Assembly: GCA_032209605.1 (NCBI GenBank)
Contig: JASFXZ010000002.1
Coordinates: 54,810,431 to 54,874,430 of the forward strand
From: Mactromeris polynyma
Lineage: Eukaryota > Mollusca > Bivalvia > Venerida > Mactridae
DNA length: 64,000 nt
Reading direction: 5' to 3'
How positions within the stretch are numbered: the first letter of the stretch is position 1; each line of letters begins with the position of its first letter. Of this stretch, positions 27,701 through 37,300 are shown in pieces. The notes below the pieces were generated by a model, which was not told the origin of the DNA, did no database searches, and saw nothing but the letters and a program-made list of their open reading frames with translations. The position numbers and the translations under genes were made by a program.

Positions 27701-30700
27701 TATCTTACTTCAAGCTAGAGTATATTCTCTTTTTATTAGTATAGACAGCAACTCAATCAAAGCAGGTTTATTTATGAGCCTTACATTTTCTTGTATTTAT
27801 AGAAAGATGTTGAAAATTTCAATCTGGTAATGGAGTCGGACATCGGAACTTTCACACCCACAGGAATTGATTTTACTGGTATTGTTCATTTATTATCAGT
27901 AAAGTTTGTACTTCACTGGCCTTCACTCTTACAGAACAAATGTATCAAAGTGTCTAACCAGGGTTTGTTGAGGCAGTGCTGCGTGAATCATGCTTATATG
28001 TGTGAGACCATCCTCAGTACCAAGGCTATTCATAACATATATGATTCCCTGGACAAACTGACTGTATAAAATCTTGTATGCGTGAATAATTAATGAGGTC
28101 ACATGATGCCGAGCAGAATAGATCGCGGTTCTGAGTGATCCAATGAGATCGCAGCTTTTATATTGCACATTTGTTTTCAATGGATGGTGCCATTTTGTCA
28201 AATTTGCTGAAAGCTAATCACAAAGGAGATTCCTTCTTTTTTTGTTATTGTCCATTTCATTGGTTGAGAAATGCTGATGAATATTCATGCATTACAAAGT
28301 TTCGCTAGCCAATTTGCCCAGGGTATCACGTATGTTATGAATAGCCTGGGTACCGAGGACGGTGTGAGACACACAGTAATAGTATCAGGTATCATCAGCT
28401 TATACAATTTATGTTGCTATGTAGTCAATTCGTGTATAATCTTTGTAGCAGATGTGAACCGTTTAAGATGAATGAGACTCTTGACACAATTGTTCACATT
28501 TACTCATGTTTTCTTCTTTTAAAACGGTTGTCTGAAGTCTATGGAAAGCTAATCCAGAGGTCATCAAAGTCAGCCTGTCTTAAGACGGCAAACAATATCC
28601 TTCTTTGTTCATGACGAATTTACTAAAATATTAACCATATGTGGTTCCTTTACCTCCAATGGTCTTACTTGGTTAACTTCACCTCGATTTCAAACTTATT
28701 ACCTTTTGCAGTACTATACAAACGTGTTTCAGATTAGCTCAGACATTGCGGTTGAAGATTAATCATTCTTTTCCAAACTTGATGTTTTATAAAATGGAAT
28801 GCCTGATAGTTCATTGCAAGATAAATTTTACATGTATATACATGTGATATGTACATAATCTATTTTCGTGTTTTCTGCTTTTAGGAAATGCAAATGCTAC
28901 TAAAATAATGTCGGAGGTTTTACAATTGTTGAAGTCTATAAATGCATCTGTATTAGATGGTGGTGGAGAGGGTACGGATATAGCCCCATGGATGACAGCT
29001 GGGGTTCCTGGTGCTAGTCTCAAAAATATACATGATAAATATTTCTACTTCCATCATACAAATGGTAATGTATCGTATTTGACTCATTTATTCAATTACT
29101 TAACATATAATGTTTTTAGATCATTATTATTAACTTGCTAGCTTCCTCCACTGCATAATTGGTAAATCATTGTAATACAGTAGAACCCCTCTAAACCAGT
29201 CCCTCTCCAAACCAGCCCCTCCTAACCAGTCCCTCTCCAAGCCAGCCCCTCTCCAAACCAGATCCCTCTCTAAACAGGTCAAACCGGCCGGTCTCAACTT
29301 TTCCTCTACAAATTTTACCCGTACAGTCTGGATTACCCATATACTATATACCAGATGACTGCTTGGAAAATTTTACTCAATTTCAGTGTAAATGTACCTC
29401 TATAAACCAGTCAGGTTTTTTCAAAGGCAAAAGATTGGACATGAATCATTGCATTGAAATTTCTGAAAACACATGTGTTTGCAATTATCACGGAAACACT
29501 CACACAACACATAAAAATTGTCAATCTTCAGTTATTCATAAAGAACTAGAAACTTTATTGGGTTGCAAAAAGACTAGCCTAGTTAACACTGAGTCCAACA
29601 TTGCATTACTTCTCACTTGAACATACAGACAATAGCAATTTTGCAAAGCTAAGCATTACATTGAATCAACAATAGAGCAGTTGTTCCACCATTAGCACTT
29701 GCCACAACACCTCTCTAGTCTCTGTGTAGAATACCCCTCCAACTGAGATACCCTTCCAAACTGGACAGAAGATGTGGTCCTAAGCTTGTCCGGTTTGGTT
29801 CTACTGTATATATATATACTGTCGGACCTTGTTTATTCGAATTCTTAGGGTCCGAAATTTCTTTTTGATTAGAATATTTTGATTGAATGGCCCATTTCAA
29901 TTCGATGTGCATAATAAGATACATCGGGACCTGATATTTATTTTGTATGATACCGAGTGTTCAGATTTCTATTATGGGTATCGAATAACAAAGGTTCAAC
30001 TGTATATCAAGGGACGAAAGCACAATTAGTTTATCTGCATTTAAATAAAACAACATATAAACTTGTTTCACTGAAGCCCATTAATGTGCAGACATCTTAT
30101 ACACGTGTTAGTACCAGCATTGGATGGGGTGTGAAAGAGTCTCTATGTATTCATCAAGGAGCCTACCCCATTGATGATCTTTTCTATGGATCAGTTCACA
30201 GAAGATCTAATCATATATTCTTTGCACATTCTTAGAAAAATCTTCCCAATAGTTTGGTACTGAAAATCATTGCCTTTATTAGGGAGGTGGAAATAAAACA
30301 AGAAATATCTTTAAAAAAGATGGTCGGCACAAATTGAAGTTTGCAAATTGGTTGCACTCTCTAGGTTAAATTTTGTTGTACAACATAAAAAATGCCTAAA
30401 TGTCATTCAATTACGATATACTACAAATACTCCGAGACCTGTAAGGGGAGATCACTGCGTTTGAGACTGCATCAATCGTAACTTCTTGGCGGTATTCTGC
30501 AGAGCCAATAATGCCGAGGTGTTCCGAATGAGACAGCATAATAAATAACTCACAGTATAGTCTGTTTCAATATAGTTCAGCATTACTTATTGCGCAAGTC
30601 GTGAACTCACACATCCATGTTAATAAACTTATAACATAGTAATTTATCTGATTAAAAGAATATAAATCTTCGCGACTGGTACATAAAACCAAGAAAGTCT

Positions 30701-31185
30701 TCTTAATTCCAACACCAGAGAATTCCCGTGGTAATGAATAACAAGGCTACTTACTGGATAAATCTTGAAATACACTATAGAAAATGTTAACCAATCTACT
30801 TCAAGGTTACAACTATTTTTAAATTGAAGAGAAATTGCGCAAAATTGCATTGGTGGTTAACGTAAGATTTGATTGGTTTACAGAACACTGAATATGTAAT
30901 TAGCAAAACCATGTTAGTACGGCTGCGCCGAAAAAATGACAATATTACTTTCATATGCCCCTTAACTTGCATGGTTTTCAACTCTCAGAAGAGTTTATGA
31001 GCCTACGATTATGTTGTGATATTTTTAGCATTGCTATTTTTTCAGGGGATACCATGACAGTTCAAGATCCAGTGGACATGAACTTGTGTTCAGCAGTTTG
31101 GGCAGTCACTGCATACACTGTTGCCTGCTTGGATGATATGTTACCTAGAGACCAGAATATTCATATAAAACTGACACAGCACTAG
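3732..31185 (+). CDS. CPQ: Carboxypeptidase Q (plasma glutamate carboxypeptidase), M28-like metallopeptidase
   Basis: Thirteen coding exons join in frame to 477 residues: 3732-3756, 9399-9491, 14127-14258, 15339-15400, 16044-16211, 17077-17241, 18108-18192, 18762-18865, 20240-20398, 21096-21140, 27803-27878, 28885-29064, 31046-31185. All introns are GT-AG. Family members are secreted or lysosomal di-zinc peptidases that release C-terminal residues from dipeptides. The first two exons give a hydrophobic signal peptide ([20 protein letters not shown]). The catalytic core is [19 protein letters not shown] (H285, D297), WTAEE (general-base E331, ligand E332), MESD (D359) and FHHTNGD (H429). Each lies five residues before its human counterpart, so spacing is conserved. 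Length matches the family (~472). The protease-associated insert is present (residues ~120-280). No frameshift or missing ligand was found. The tiny first exon is the least certain, but it restores both phase and signal peptide. Confidence 0.93.
3839..3877. repeat. 25-bp palindrome flanked by 7-bp direct repeats (copy 1)
   Basis: Bases 3846-3870 form an inverted repeat with arms CACGGACCT and AGGTCCGTG around a 7-base centre. It is flanked immediately on both sides by ATATCAT (3839-3845 and 3871-3877). A second unit with the same arms occurs at 34330-34353. It lies in intron 1 of the carboxypeptidase Q gene. Confidence 0.85.
4560..4800 (+). promoter_or_regulatory. E-box cluster with TATA box, possible solo LTR or internal promoter
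   Basis: Four CACGTG motifs lie within 50 bases (4641, 4661, 4669, 4685). They are followed 14 bases later by a TATATAAA-like box (~4704-4711) and about 60 bases later by AATAAA-type signals (~4770). This order of activator sites, TATA box and polyadenylation signal is what one expects in the U3-R part of an LTR. I could not fix LTR termini or a target duplication. It may instead be an alternative promoter in intron 1. Confidence 0.4.
5660..5985 (+). mobile_element. LINE open-reading-frame fragment (C-terminal region)
   Basis: The reading frame gives [20 protein letters not shown] then GISPSEKC, and after a one-base shift NYCYKEKE and YLFWECP. This matches the region after the RT domain in CR1/Jockey-like LINE proteins, where a Cys-x2-Cys ... 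H/Y-LFWECP motif is typical. Frameshifts and a stop show that it is dead. It lies in intron 1 of the carboxypeptidase Q gene. Confidence 0.7.
5985..6228. mobile_element. Short MITE with 'caggggcgtagct' end
   Basis: The left end is 'caggggcgtagctaggaggt'. The right end reads 'ggacgctacctgcctgg', an imperfect inverted match. Internally, 'gtacgc' motifs occur in inverted arrangement (tgtgtacgcaag ... ctgcgtactctgcgtac). A related fragment starts at 4236 (caggggcgtatcatg). It carries no coding potential. Confidence 0.5.
6316..8181. repeat. Inverted-repeat-bounded segment in intron 1
   Basis: A perfect 19-bp inverted repeat (CAATTGACCTTTCTGCAGA at 6316-6334 and its complement at 8163-8181) bounds 1.87 kb. 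The segment includes a LINE fragment but no open reading frame of its own. No target duplication is evident, so it may be one non-autonomous element or two oppositely oriented copies of a shorter repeat. Confidence 0.45.
6529..6720 (+). mobile_element. Second LINE C-terminal fragment
   Basis: The translation reads [19 protein letters not shown], then after a shift [20 protein letters not shown] and CPLYQINF. This is the CxxC...ECPLY segment typical of the end of CR1/Jockey-like ORF2 proteins. It comes from a different copy than the fragment at 5660. It is dead. Confidence 0.75.
9150..9335. mobile_element. MITE, 'aataagaccacc' family, copy 1
   Basis: CAATAATAAGACCACC near 9168-9184 is mirrored by GGTGGTCGTATTATTG at 9291-9306, inside broader imperfect inverted ends (aaaacctca ... 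tgaggttttgc). A truncated copy is at 18963-19030. It is non-coding and lies in intron 1, just upstream of exon 2. Confidence 0.55.
9983..10090 (+). repeat. 54-bp tandem duplication
   Basis: The segment 'gttaagacattgccacttgt' plus ~34 following bases ending in tcctatacatatata occurs twice in direct succession with almost no divergence. It lies in intron 2 of the carboxypeptidase Q gene. Confidence 0.8.
10466..13762. mobile_element. 3.3-kb terminal-inverted-repeat element without an open reading frame
   Basis: A perfect 28-bp inverted repeat, starting GGGGTGGTATTCACAAAG, lies at 10466-10493 and 13735-13762. Subterminal sequence on both sides is rich in 'cttaagaaat/atttcttaag' words and has partial repeats of the end (attcaagaagcctcatagg near 10568, tgtgaatagctcttaag near 13650). 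No transposase is visible between the ends. I saw no clear target duplication. It occupies most of intron 2 and looks like a non-autonomous DNA transposon of unassigned superfamily. Confidence 0.65.
13765..14085. repeat. Dispersed repeat, copy 1 (see 30290-30930)
   Basis: Several blocks are shared in the same order with 30290-30930: 'aacaaagaaatattt..aaaaaagat', 'ttgttgtgcaacataaaaaa', 'gttgaagagaa', 'gtggttaac' and 'tagcaaagccatgttagt'. The copy is non-coding and abuts the right end of the 3.3-kb element. Confidence 0.55.
16818..16992 (+). mobile_element. Pogo/Tigger-like MITE, copy 1
   Basis: This ~170-bp unit starts TACAGTCAGACCTTGTTCAT, contains 'aagaagatacatcaggacctgatattta' words and ends in aaggtctggctgta, an imperfect inverted repeat of its start. 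TA-flanked CAGT...ACTG ends with 'gacctcg' are typical of pogo/Tigger-derived elements. Intron 5 of the carboxypeptidase Q gene. Confidence 0.65.
18963..19030. mobile_element. MITE, 'aataagaccacc' family, truncated copy 2
   Basis: Positions 18967-19026 repeat the right half of the element at 9150-9335: 'gaccaccttgataagacgac', 'cagttttcaagggtcccaag' and 'ggtggtcttattattga'. Intron 8 of the carboxypeptidase Q gene. Confidence 0.6.
19074..19242 (+). mobile_element. Pogo/Tigger-like MITE, copy 2
   Basis: The copy runs from TACAGTTTGACCCCTTTTAT to ttctgactgta. It shares 'ttcgaattcatcgggtctga', 'gatacatcagg' and 'ccgagtattcggatagaa' with the other copies. Intron 8 of the carboxypeptidase Q gene. 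Confidence 0.65.
19992..20148 (-). mobile_element. Pogo/Tigger-like MITE, copy 3
   Basis: This is an opposite-orientation copy: it starts TACAGTCGGACCACGCTTAT, then ttctatccgaatacttgata and aaatatcaggtcctg, and fades near 'gaatttgaatgaac' without a complete second end. Intron 8 of the carboxypeptidase Q gene. Confidence 0.6.
21311..26188 (+). repeat. 4.9-kb higher-order minisatellite in carboxypeptidase Q intron 10
   Basis: Roughly one hundred tandem units derive from a 46-49-bp consensus (ggaactgtgtggagtagtac, then tggcgggtaagcactttagt, then caggtttta). Variants include a short form with 'gtggaatagcactgg' and a ~59-bp form with an extra 'tagtactggcggg'. Marker variants recur at fixed spacing: tagggactg at 21812, 23291, 24628; gagctg at 22251, 23731, 25068; tttagaaact at 22691, 24171, 25508. 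This shows a higher-order period of about 1480 then 1337 bp. It has no coding potential. Confidence 0.96.
26192..26375 (+). mobile_element. Pogo/Tigger-like MITE, copy 4
   Basis: TACAGTTGCACCTCGTTCAT at the left and aacgaggtctgactgt at the right form inverted ends. The interior has gatatatcgggacctggtat and ccaagtattcggatagaagg. It abuts the end of the 4.9-kb minisatellite. Confidence 0.7.
27412..27495 (+). repeat. ~33-bp tandem repeat
   Basis: Two and a half copies of a unit containing 'ggggttttcgttcacccaag' followed by aggcaccaaat. Intron 10 of the carboxypeptidase Q gene. Confidence 0.8.
27998..28372. repeat. Fold-back (inverted repeat) element in intron 11
   Basis: The left arm (about 27998-28066) contains ggctattcataacatatatg and attccctggacaaactg. 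The right arm (about 28308-28372) contains the near-complement caatttgcccagggtatcac and gtatgttatgaatagcctgg. The arms are ~65 bases with roughly 80-85% match by eye, around a ~240-base centre. It is non-coding. Confidence 0.65.
29178..29811. mobile_element. MITE with 'acagtagaacc' termini
   Basis: The left end reads TACAGTAGAACCCCTCTAAA and the right end ccggtttggttctactgta, an inverted terminal repeat flanked by TA. Repeated 'cctctccaaaccagcccct' words follow the left end. No transposase; a short frame at 29363-29620 has no recognisable similarity. Intron 12 of the carboxypeptidase Q gene; the layout is that of a pogo/Tigger-derived non-autonomous element. Confidence 0.6.
29815..30004 (+). 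mobile_element. Pogo/Tigger-like MITE, copy 5
   Basis: The left end is TATACTGTCGGACCTTGTTT, and the right end is caaaggttcaactgta. The interior is shared with copies 1, 2 and 4 (gatacatcgggacctgatat, ccgagtgttcagat). It follows the previous MITE within a few bases. Confidence 0.65.
30290..30930. repeat. Dispersed repeat, copy 2 (see 13765-14085)
   Basis: It shares ordered blocks with 13765-14085 (ttgttgtacaacataaaaaa, ttgaagagaaatt, gtggttaacg, tagcaaaaccatgttagtac). This copy has an extra middle part and a segment 'gtaaggggagatcactgcg' that occurs inverted at 3318-3337. Intron 12 of the carboxypeptidase Q gene, just before the last exon. Confidence 0.55.
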
Positions 31186-33085
31186 ATAGCTGCATTACAT
31201 GTAAACAAAGTGCCCATATGTTATTATTTATACAAACTTCATTCCAATCAACGTAGGGCGACAATGGATAGTAGGACTACAATGGAAATAAGAGTCTACT
31301 CTTTTTTGTGCTTTATCCTGTCACTTGCAGTAATTTCGATCTGATAACAGGGTGCCTGATATATTTGCTTTATCAGGTCACTTGGTCACATGACTTTTAT
31401 CTCATAACATGATAATGTGACTAACCAGATTATTTTTTGTCAAGTGTCTTTTTCCTGACTTACTCTAAAAATGGATTTTTTCAATTGAATACTATCATAC
31501 TTTTTATATTTTTGTATAATGCATACAATAAAATATTCATTTTCTCAAAATTGTTCTGTTATCATTCAAAATGCTTATTTTTTCTGTTATTAGACAATCT
31601 TTGTCTGCATTTTGACATGAATGCAAGTGCTTACTGTAAGTCATTGTAAACAACACAGTAAGCAAATTGTCAGCATTCAAACAACATCATGACGGAAATT
31701 TGAAACAATCTATGTCTAAACTCATCAGGGAAAACCGTAATATTGTATAATGAGCAATAGCAGTACATACCCCTCCCATCTTCTCAATATCAGAATCCCT
31801 GTTTGGTTTCATCCATTAGTGCCGGACTTGCCTTTGCAATCATAAATGACTGCTACTCATTCTTAGTAAATTGTTGTAAATCCTTTGATTTGTTATTGAT
31901 TAATGCTCATCAGATGCTCCCAAATGAAAATAAATTCATATTGTTATTGAAAATGTGTCAGAGTCATGGGAACTATTTTTCTAGCATAAGGTGCTAACCA
32001 CAATTATATCAATACGTTGCAAGATGTTCAATACGTCACAAGATTATTTATGTCACAATTTAGGGGATGTAACTCTGTATTATTTGACATTAAAGGTACT
32101 TCCCCTATCTAAACTCAAAAAGTGACAGGATAAATAGAATAATAAGTTGGTGACATGGTGACTCCACCTTGCCTGATAAACTTTCTCCATCCACATCACC
32201 AATCTATTATTCTCTATATCCTAGGTGTTGGATTGTATGGCATGGATCTTCTGCACATGTTGTATTTATTATTTTAATATTATTGCATGTTTTAATTATC
32301 CATATATCATGTACTCCTTTACCGAAATAATTATTATATATTATTATAAATATCAAATATGAAACAAGAGATCAGTGTAACAATAGATAGTTCTCATATC
32401 TACAATATCATACCTCCTTTGTTCAGAATTATCGGCTATTTTGATAGGCAAATTTCCTTAAAGTTTATGGGGAATATATTGTAAACGATGATAAAATAAT
32501 CTGATATTTAAAAATAACTTATTCATTATGCTCATGTGGGCATATGGCTCAGAAAGTTGAAGAAAAAGTTGTTGTCACATGCAAATTCTCTTGGTATTTT
32601 CTCAATTATCATATATTTGGAAATTACTCCTATAAGGGTTTATCAGTTATGCCTTTCAAAATGGCCGACACTGAAGAACAAGGGAGGTAAATATTGTAGA
32701 TGTGGGAACTATGTATAGAAAAATAAAAGAGAACGTAGTGAACAAAATCTATACTCTAGTAGAGTTCATTTTCCTAGAGTATGGAAATGTCTTGTACAAT
32801 TTATTTAACATCGTTAGTTTGATTTAAGTTGATGTGTAAATTTAAAATGTTCAATAGAATCATGCACAAAATATAAATGGTGAGTTCAAAAAAGGTTTGA
32901 TATCCTAGGAAAGATATTTAAGAATATTTGTATGTTTGGGTGTAAGATCTAAAGTTATATCACCTCGTGAGCACCCCTTTGATTACCTTTAATTTTCCCG
33001 TTAAGTGCCTCACTATTTGATATGATGTCATTTGCCATCACATGCTCAACTGCTGTCGAGTAGTTCTTCAATAAAAACGTCAACT
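31186..33085. other. Downstream region of carboxypeptidase Q, no gene recognised
   Basis: This is AT-rich sequence after the stop codon. An AATAAA at 31528-31533, about 340 bases past the stop, is a candidate polyadenylation signal for the upstream gene. Otherwise only short shared words with other non-coding parts of the window are seen (for example agtgacaggataaa at ~32120 against its complement at ~31315). Confidence 0.4.
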
Positions 33086-33455
33086 TCTTACATTCCAATG
33101 TGAATGTACACATTATGTGTTGTATGTAATTGTCAACTTCTTACATTCCAATGTGAATGTACACATTATGTGTTGTATGTAATTGTCAACTTCTTACATT
33201 CCAATGTGAATGTACACATTATGTGTTGTATGTAATTGTCAACTTCTTACATTCCAATGTGAATGTACACATTATGTGTTGTATGTAATTGTCAACTTCT
33301 TACATTCCAATGTGAATGTACACATTATGATTGTGTTGTATGTAATTGTCAACTTCTTACATTCCAATGTGAATGTACACATTATGTGTTGTATGTAATT
33401 GTCAACTTCTTACATTCCAATGTGAATGTACACATTATGTGTTGTATGTAATAAA
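33080..33455 (+). repeat. 53-bp minisatellite, about seven units
   Basis: Units contain 'gtcaacttcttacattccaa', then tgtgaatgtacacattatgt, then gttgtatgtaatt. The period is 53 bp (33091 to 33144 and so on), and one unit carries a 4-base insertion near 33330. Translations across it (QLLTFQCECTHY repeats) are artefacts of the array. Confidence 0.95.
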
Positions 33456-34322
33456 AGAGTAAGGAAACACAAGTATTTTACTATTATTATTTCTGATGCG
33501 AGTTATTTCTGATGTGAGAAAATGCCATCATTCTGCTTCAAGTATTCATCTGCCATTGTTGACAAGTAAAATGCAATAGCAAATTCCAACAAAAAAGAAC
33601 TACATGTACATGTATTAAGCAGTGTGACACAAAATTTAAGTTTTATAGCTAAGTTTAAGTTATAGCTCATTGAATAAAAGAGTTCCAGCTATTCTTGTCA
33701 AAACATTGTCACTGCTTTGAAACCGTGAAATGTCAATTTATATTTCACTGATAAATTTCAGTATTTCATTGGAAAGAATAAAATAAAATGTATACTGTTC
33801 TTGTTGATGTATTCTATGAATACATGTTATAGTTTTGCCTACATGGCATAGGAAGTTTGTCAATTGTTTTACTGCTATAATAAAGACAATCATGTACTGT
33901 CTAGCCTCTCCCAGAGACCATACCAAATTGAATCTATGTTTAGCGTCCTCAGGTGGATAGTTTTTGACTGTCTGGTACAAAAAAAACAACAAACTTGAAA
34001 GATTCAAAAGGGGCGAAAACAATCAAGTAGTACTCATTCAGTCATTTTAGGGTTTTTCACTTTTTTTTCTATTACAAAATCAATGCATTATACATGTAAT
34101 TGGTACAGTTGCTAAGCATTTAGAAAATGTTACTGAGAAGCCATTTTCAAAACCTTGCAAAGTTTTTTTATGATAAATCTACTCATTCGCTAACAGTTTA
34201 TTGTTTTGTGTACTAGTATGTTGTAGTTTACATCATGTTTAAATTCCTTGTTTTTGACAAGAAAAATGGTATAGATGACAAAGACAAATTCTCCTGTGCT
34301 TTGCAGTAACAGCGTCTCAACA

Positions 34323-34360
34323 ACACAAGCACGGACCTATATATAGGTCCGTGACACAAG
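34323..34360. repeat. 24-bp perfect palindrome flanked by 7-bp direct repeats (copy 2)
   Basis: Bases 34330-34353 are CACGGACCTATA followed directly by its reverse complement. The flanks are exact copies of ACACAAG (34323-34329 and 34354-34360). It has the same arms and the same flank length as the unit at 3846-3870. Confidence 0.9.
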
Positions 34361-37300
34361 TCAGCATTTGAATCTCACAAAGGGTGTTGCTTTGGAGAGT
34401 TTGTACTGAACAAATGAATGGGTTAGTCTTGTTGGGCTTTTGTTTCTACATTTCCATGTGAATTTTTATACTACAGTTGGATCTCGTTCTTTCGACAACC
34501 TTCTGTCCGAATACTCGGTATCATCCAAAATAAGTATCAGGTCCTGATGTATCTTCTTATGCTCTTCGAATTGAAATTGGCTATTCGAAACTATGTATGT
34601 ATTATTCGAAATAATATTTCGGATCCGGTGAATTTGAATGAACGAGGTCTGACTATTTACATTTATTACATTGTGGTATGTGTATATTTTTTGGTATTAT
34701 TTTTATGACTATTGTTCAGTGTGCATCGGTGTATAAATTGCACAGAACAGCATTATTTACCTTATTTTGTTATGTAAGTCTCGTCTATTCAAATAATAAA
34801 TTTATATCTTTATTCTCTTTTCTTGTCATCATATCAGAGTTTAAACATGTACCATAATTATGGTCATCAGTGTAATGTACTTATTAATGTTTTGCCCCAG
34901 GGTGAGTAGGGGAAGCAGGGATACACAGGACTTGAGGCAGAAGATGTTTCCCAACAGTTGGGACTTCCACACGCCAGATGATTCCTAGTCTCCCCCCCCC
35001 CCCGTGCCAAATATATGTAGGTGCATAACTCTTTTTATTACATGAATTACAACAGAAGTGTAATAACCACCAAATCCAAACAATGTTACAACATTTTAAA
35101 GCAACTTGCTCCATGGAAACAGATTTAATACAATGTAATGTCTGCTACATGCAGCTGTCTCTTATTTATATAATGAATACATTCTTGAACATACATTTAA
35201 AAAATGCCAAATGAATTTTCTCAAATTTCATGAACTTTATGCGAGATATAAACATGATATGATATTATTTAATTAAGATGTATGGTAGATTATCTTTCAA
35301 TCTACGGGTATTTTCATGTAAAAATGAGCTCTAGATTGTACTAAAATGATGCTTAAAAGACATATCGCAGGAAAAATTATATAAAGTATAAGTATAAAAC
35401 TGTGCGTTTTTAAATGTACTGAGTATATGAATCTTAATAAAAGTACATGTACGCTAACTTCTGACCTGGGAGATTTATCAATCAATTATTCATAATTAAA
35501 TAATATAATACTGGAGTAGGCTCATCTATACATGAAGCAGCTTTTTCATTAAAAATAAGTCTGATTTAACGAAAACACTATCTGGATGTACAGGGAGCTG
35601 TAATGTACCTGGGACCAATGGGTTGTAAATAGTCCCAGATTGTACATACAAACACGATTTTTCTACCTTATTTTTGAGCAAATAGTGACAAAATTTTAAA
35701 ATATGTTAACATAATTACGTGTAATAATAAACAATAAATAAATTACACATATATAAAATAATGTTATTTTTCTAAGAAATACTCAAAATCTGGGACCAAT
35801 ATAGTCAAAATATATCCAATACTGCATTGTTCCTTACGTCTGATCCGTATTGGCGTTTCAGGTCCGGTTAATTCTCTGTTCCGGGTTTTATACCAGCTCG
35901 GTAAGGAAATGTTGCAAGAGGTAAGACATGCAATATCTCTTTTTGTATGCTGTAATTGAGTAAATTCCAGTATTTATTAAAGTGACTTGTGCAAATTATT
36001 GCGGTATTTCATATGAGTATATGTTTGTATTTCGCAAGCAATATACCGATGATTTTTTTAAAAAATGTCACTATATTTCGCGATCTGTAAACAATGGTAA
36101 ATATCTTGATGCGCTGTTTGAACATCATAGCAGTGATTTTTTTGGAATATAATTTTACTGCCTGTGCCTTTTCAATTTGGAAAATAGGTGCGATAAATCC
36201 CAAATTTCGGAAAATAAGGAAATGGTTGTTTTGCTTATAAAAATAACTTTTCAGCTGTGGCTGGTTCAGTCCAAAATATTAGACTTTTACTAGTCCAAAC
36301 AATTAGACAACCATGCTGGATCCTTCATGTTTACCTTCATTTTTCAATATTTGATTTTTTATTTTCATATTTTCCCTTCATTGTCAAGCATGGAGTCTTC
36401 AAAAATGCGTACTGTAGCAAAGTCGGTCTCGGCTCAAATTTAAACACTTGGATTATATTGTTTTGTCACTTGTTTTTCTGATAGATATATGTCAAATGCT
36501 GCCAAAATCTGATTTAGTTACATGCATAACACCAATGAAAAACAGCAATAATCGTGATGTAAACAACACGCTGTATGTCTGACACCCCTTGCCATTTAAC
36601 ATAGAGATGTTTACTCGACTACCCATCGGATTTAAACTCAATTTGCATTATGAAGGCGATTGTTTTATTCATTGGTTTTGTTGCAACTGCACCATAATTG
36701 ATTATTTATTAATGTGTCACAAGTTTTATTGGTGAAATATTTGATTTTATATGCATGAAATCTTCCCGACCAAATTTCAATCGGCCCCTACTTAAAAAGT
36801 GCTATGGGAAAATGACAATATCTTAAATGACTCTGCATTTGACAGAAAACGTAATGTAAAAATGAAGGTAAAATATGTTGTTATTTTACTTTCTCTTTAC
36901 ATGTATTGTCTAAACAGGCCCTACGCAATGTGATGTAGCATTTTTGAATCCGCAAATTATATCATTTATTGACGTAGAAACAGTTAGTTACAAATACGGT
37001 AGAATGTGGTTTTGTACTGATAACTTGATCAAAACCACCTTTAAACACTTAATATTCAATAAAATGTTCATCGTGTAATCTTATCTACACATTGTCCACA
37101 ACATGGTAGCAAAATATATATTATAAGAAACCGACGTGAACAAAAAATATCATTTAGCTGCTTCAAACGATCGTTACGATGCTGGGCTCGGAAAATTATC
37201 CTGCTTTTTTTACTCACCAAAAATTTGGTCTAATTGATTTGTATATTGACCGTGTTAATTAACTAGGTATGTTGCACAGTCATTACGCCAAATCTTTAAG

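Noticed and set aside
29363..29620. 85-codon plus-strand frame as a small gene
   Set aside because: It lies entirely within a MITE in intron 12, with no family resemblance and no regulatory context.
33210..33451. Frames with repeated NFLHSNVNVHIM / QLLTFQCECTHY peptides
   Set aside because: They are translations of the 53-bp tandem array only.
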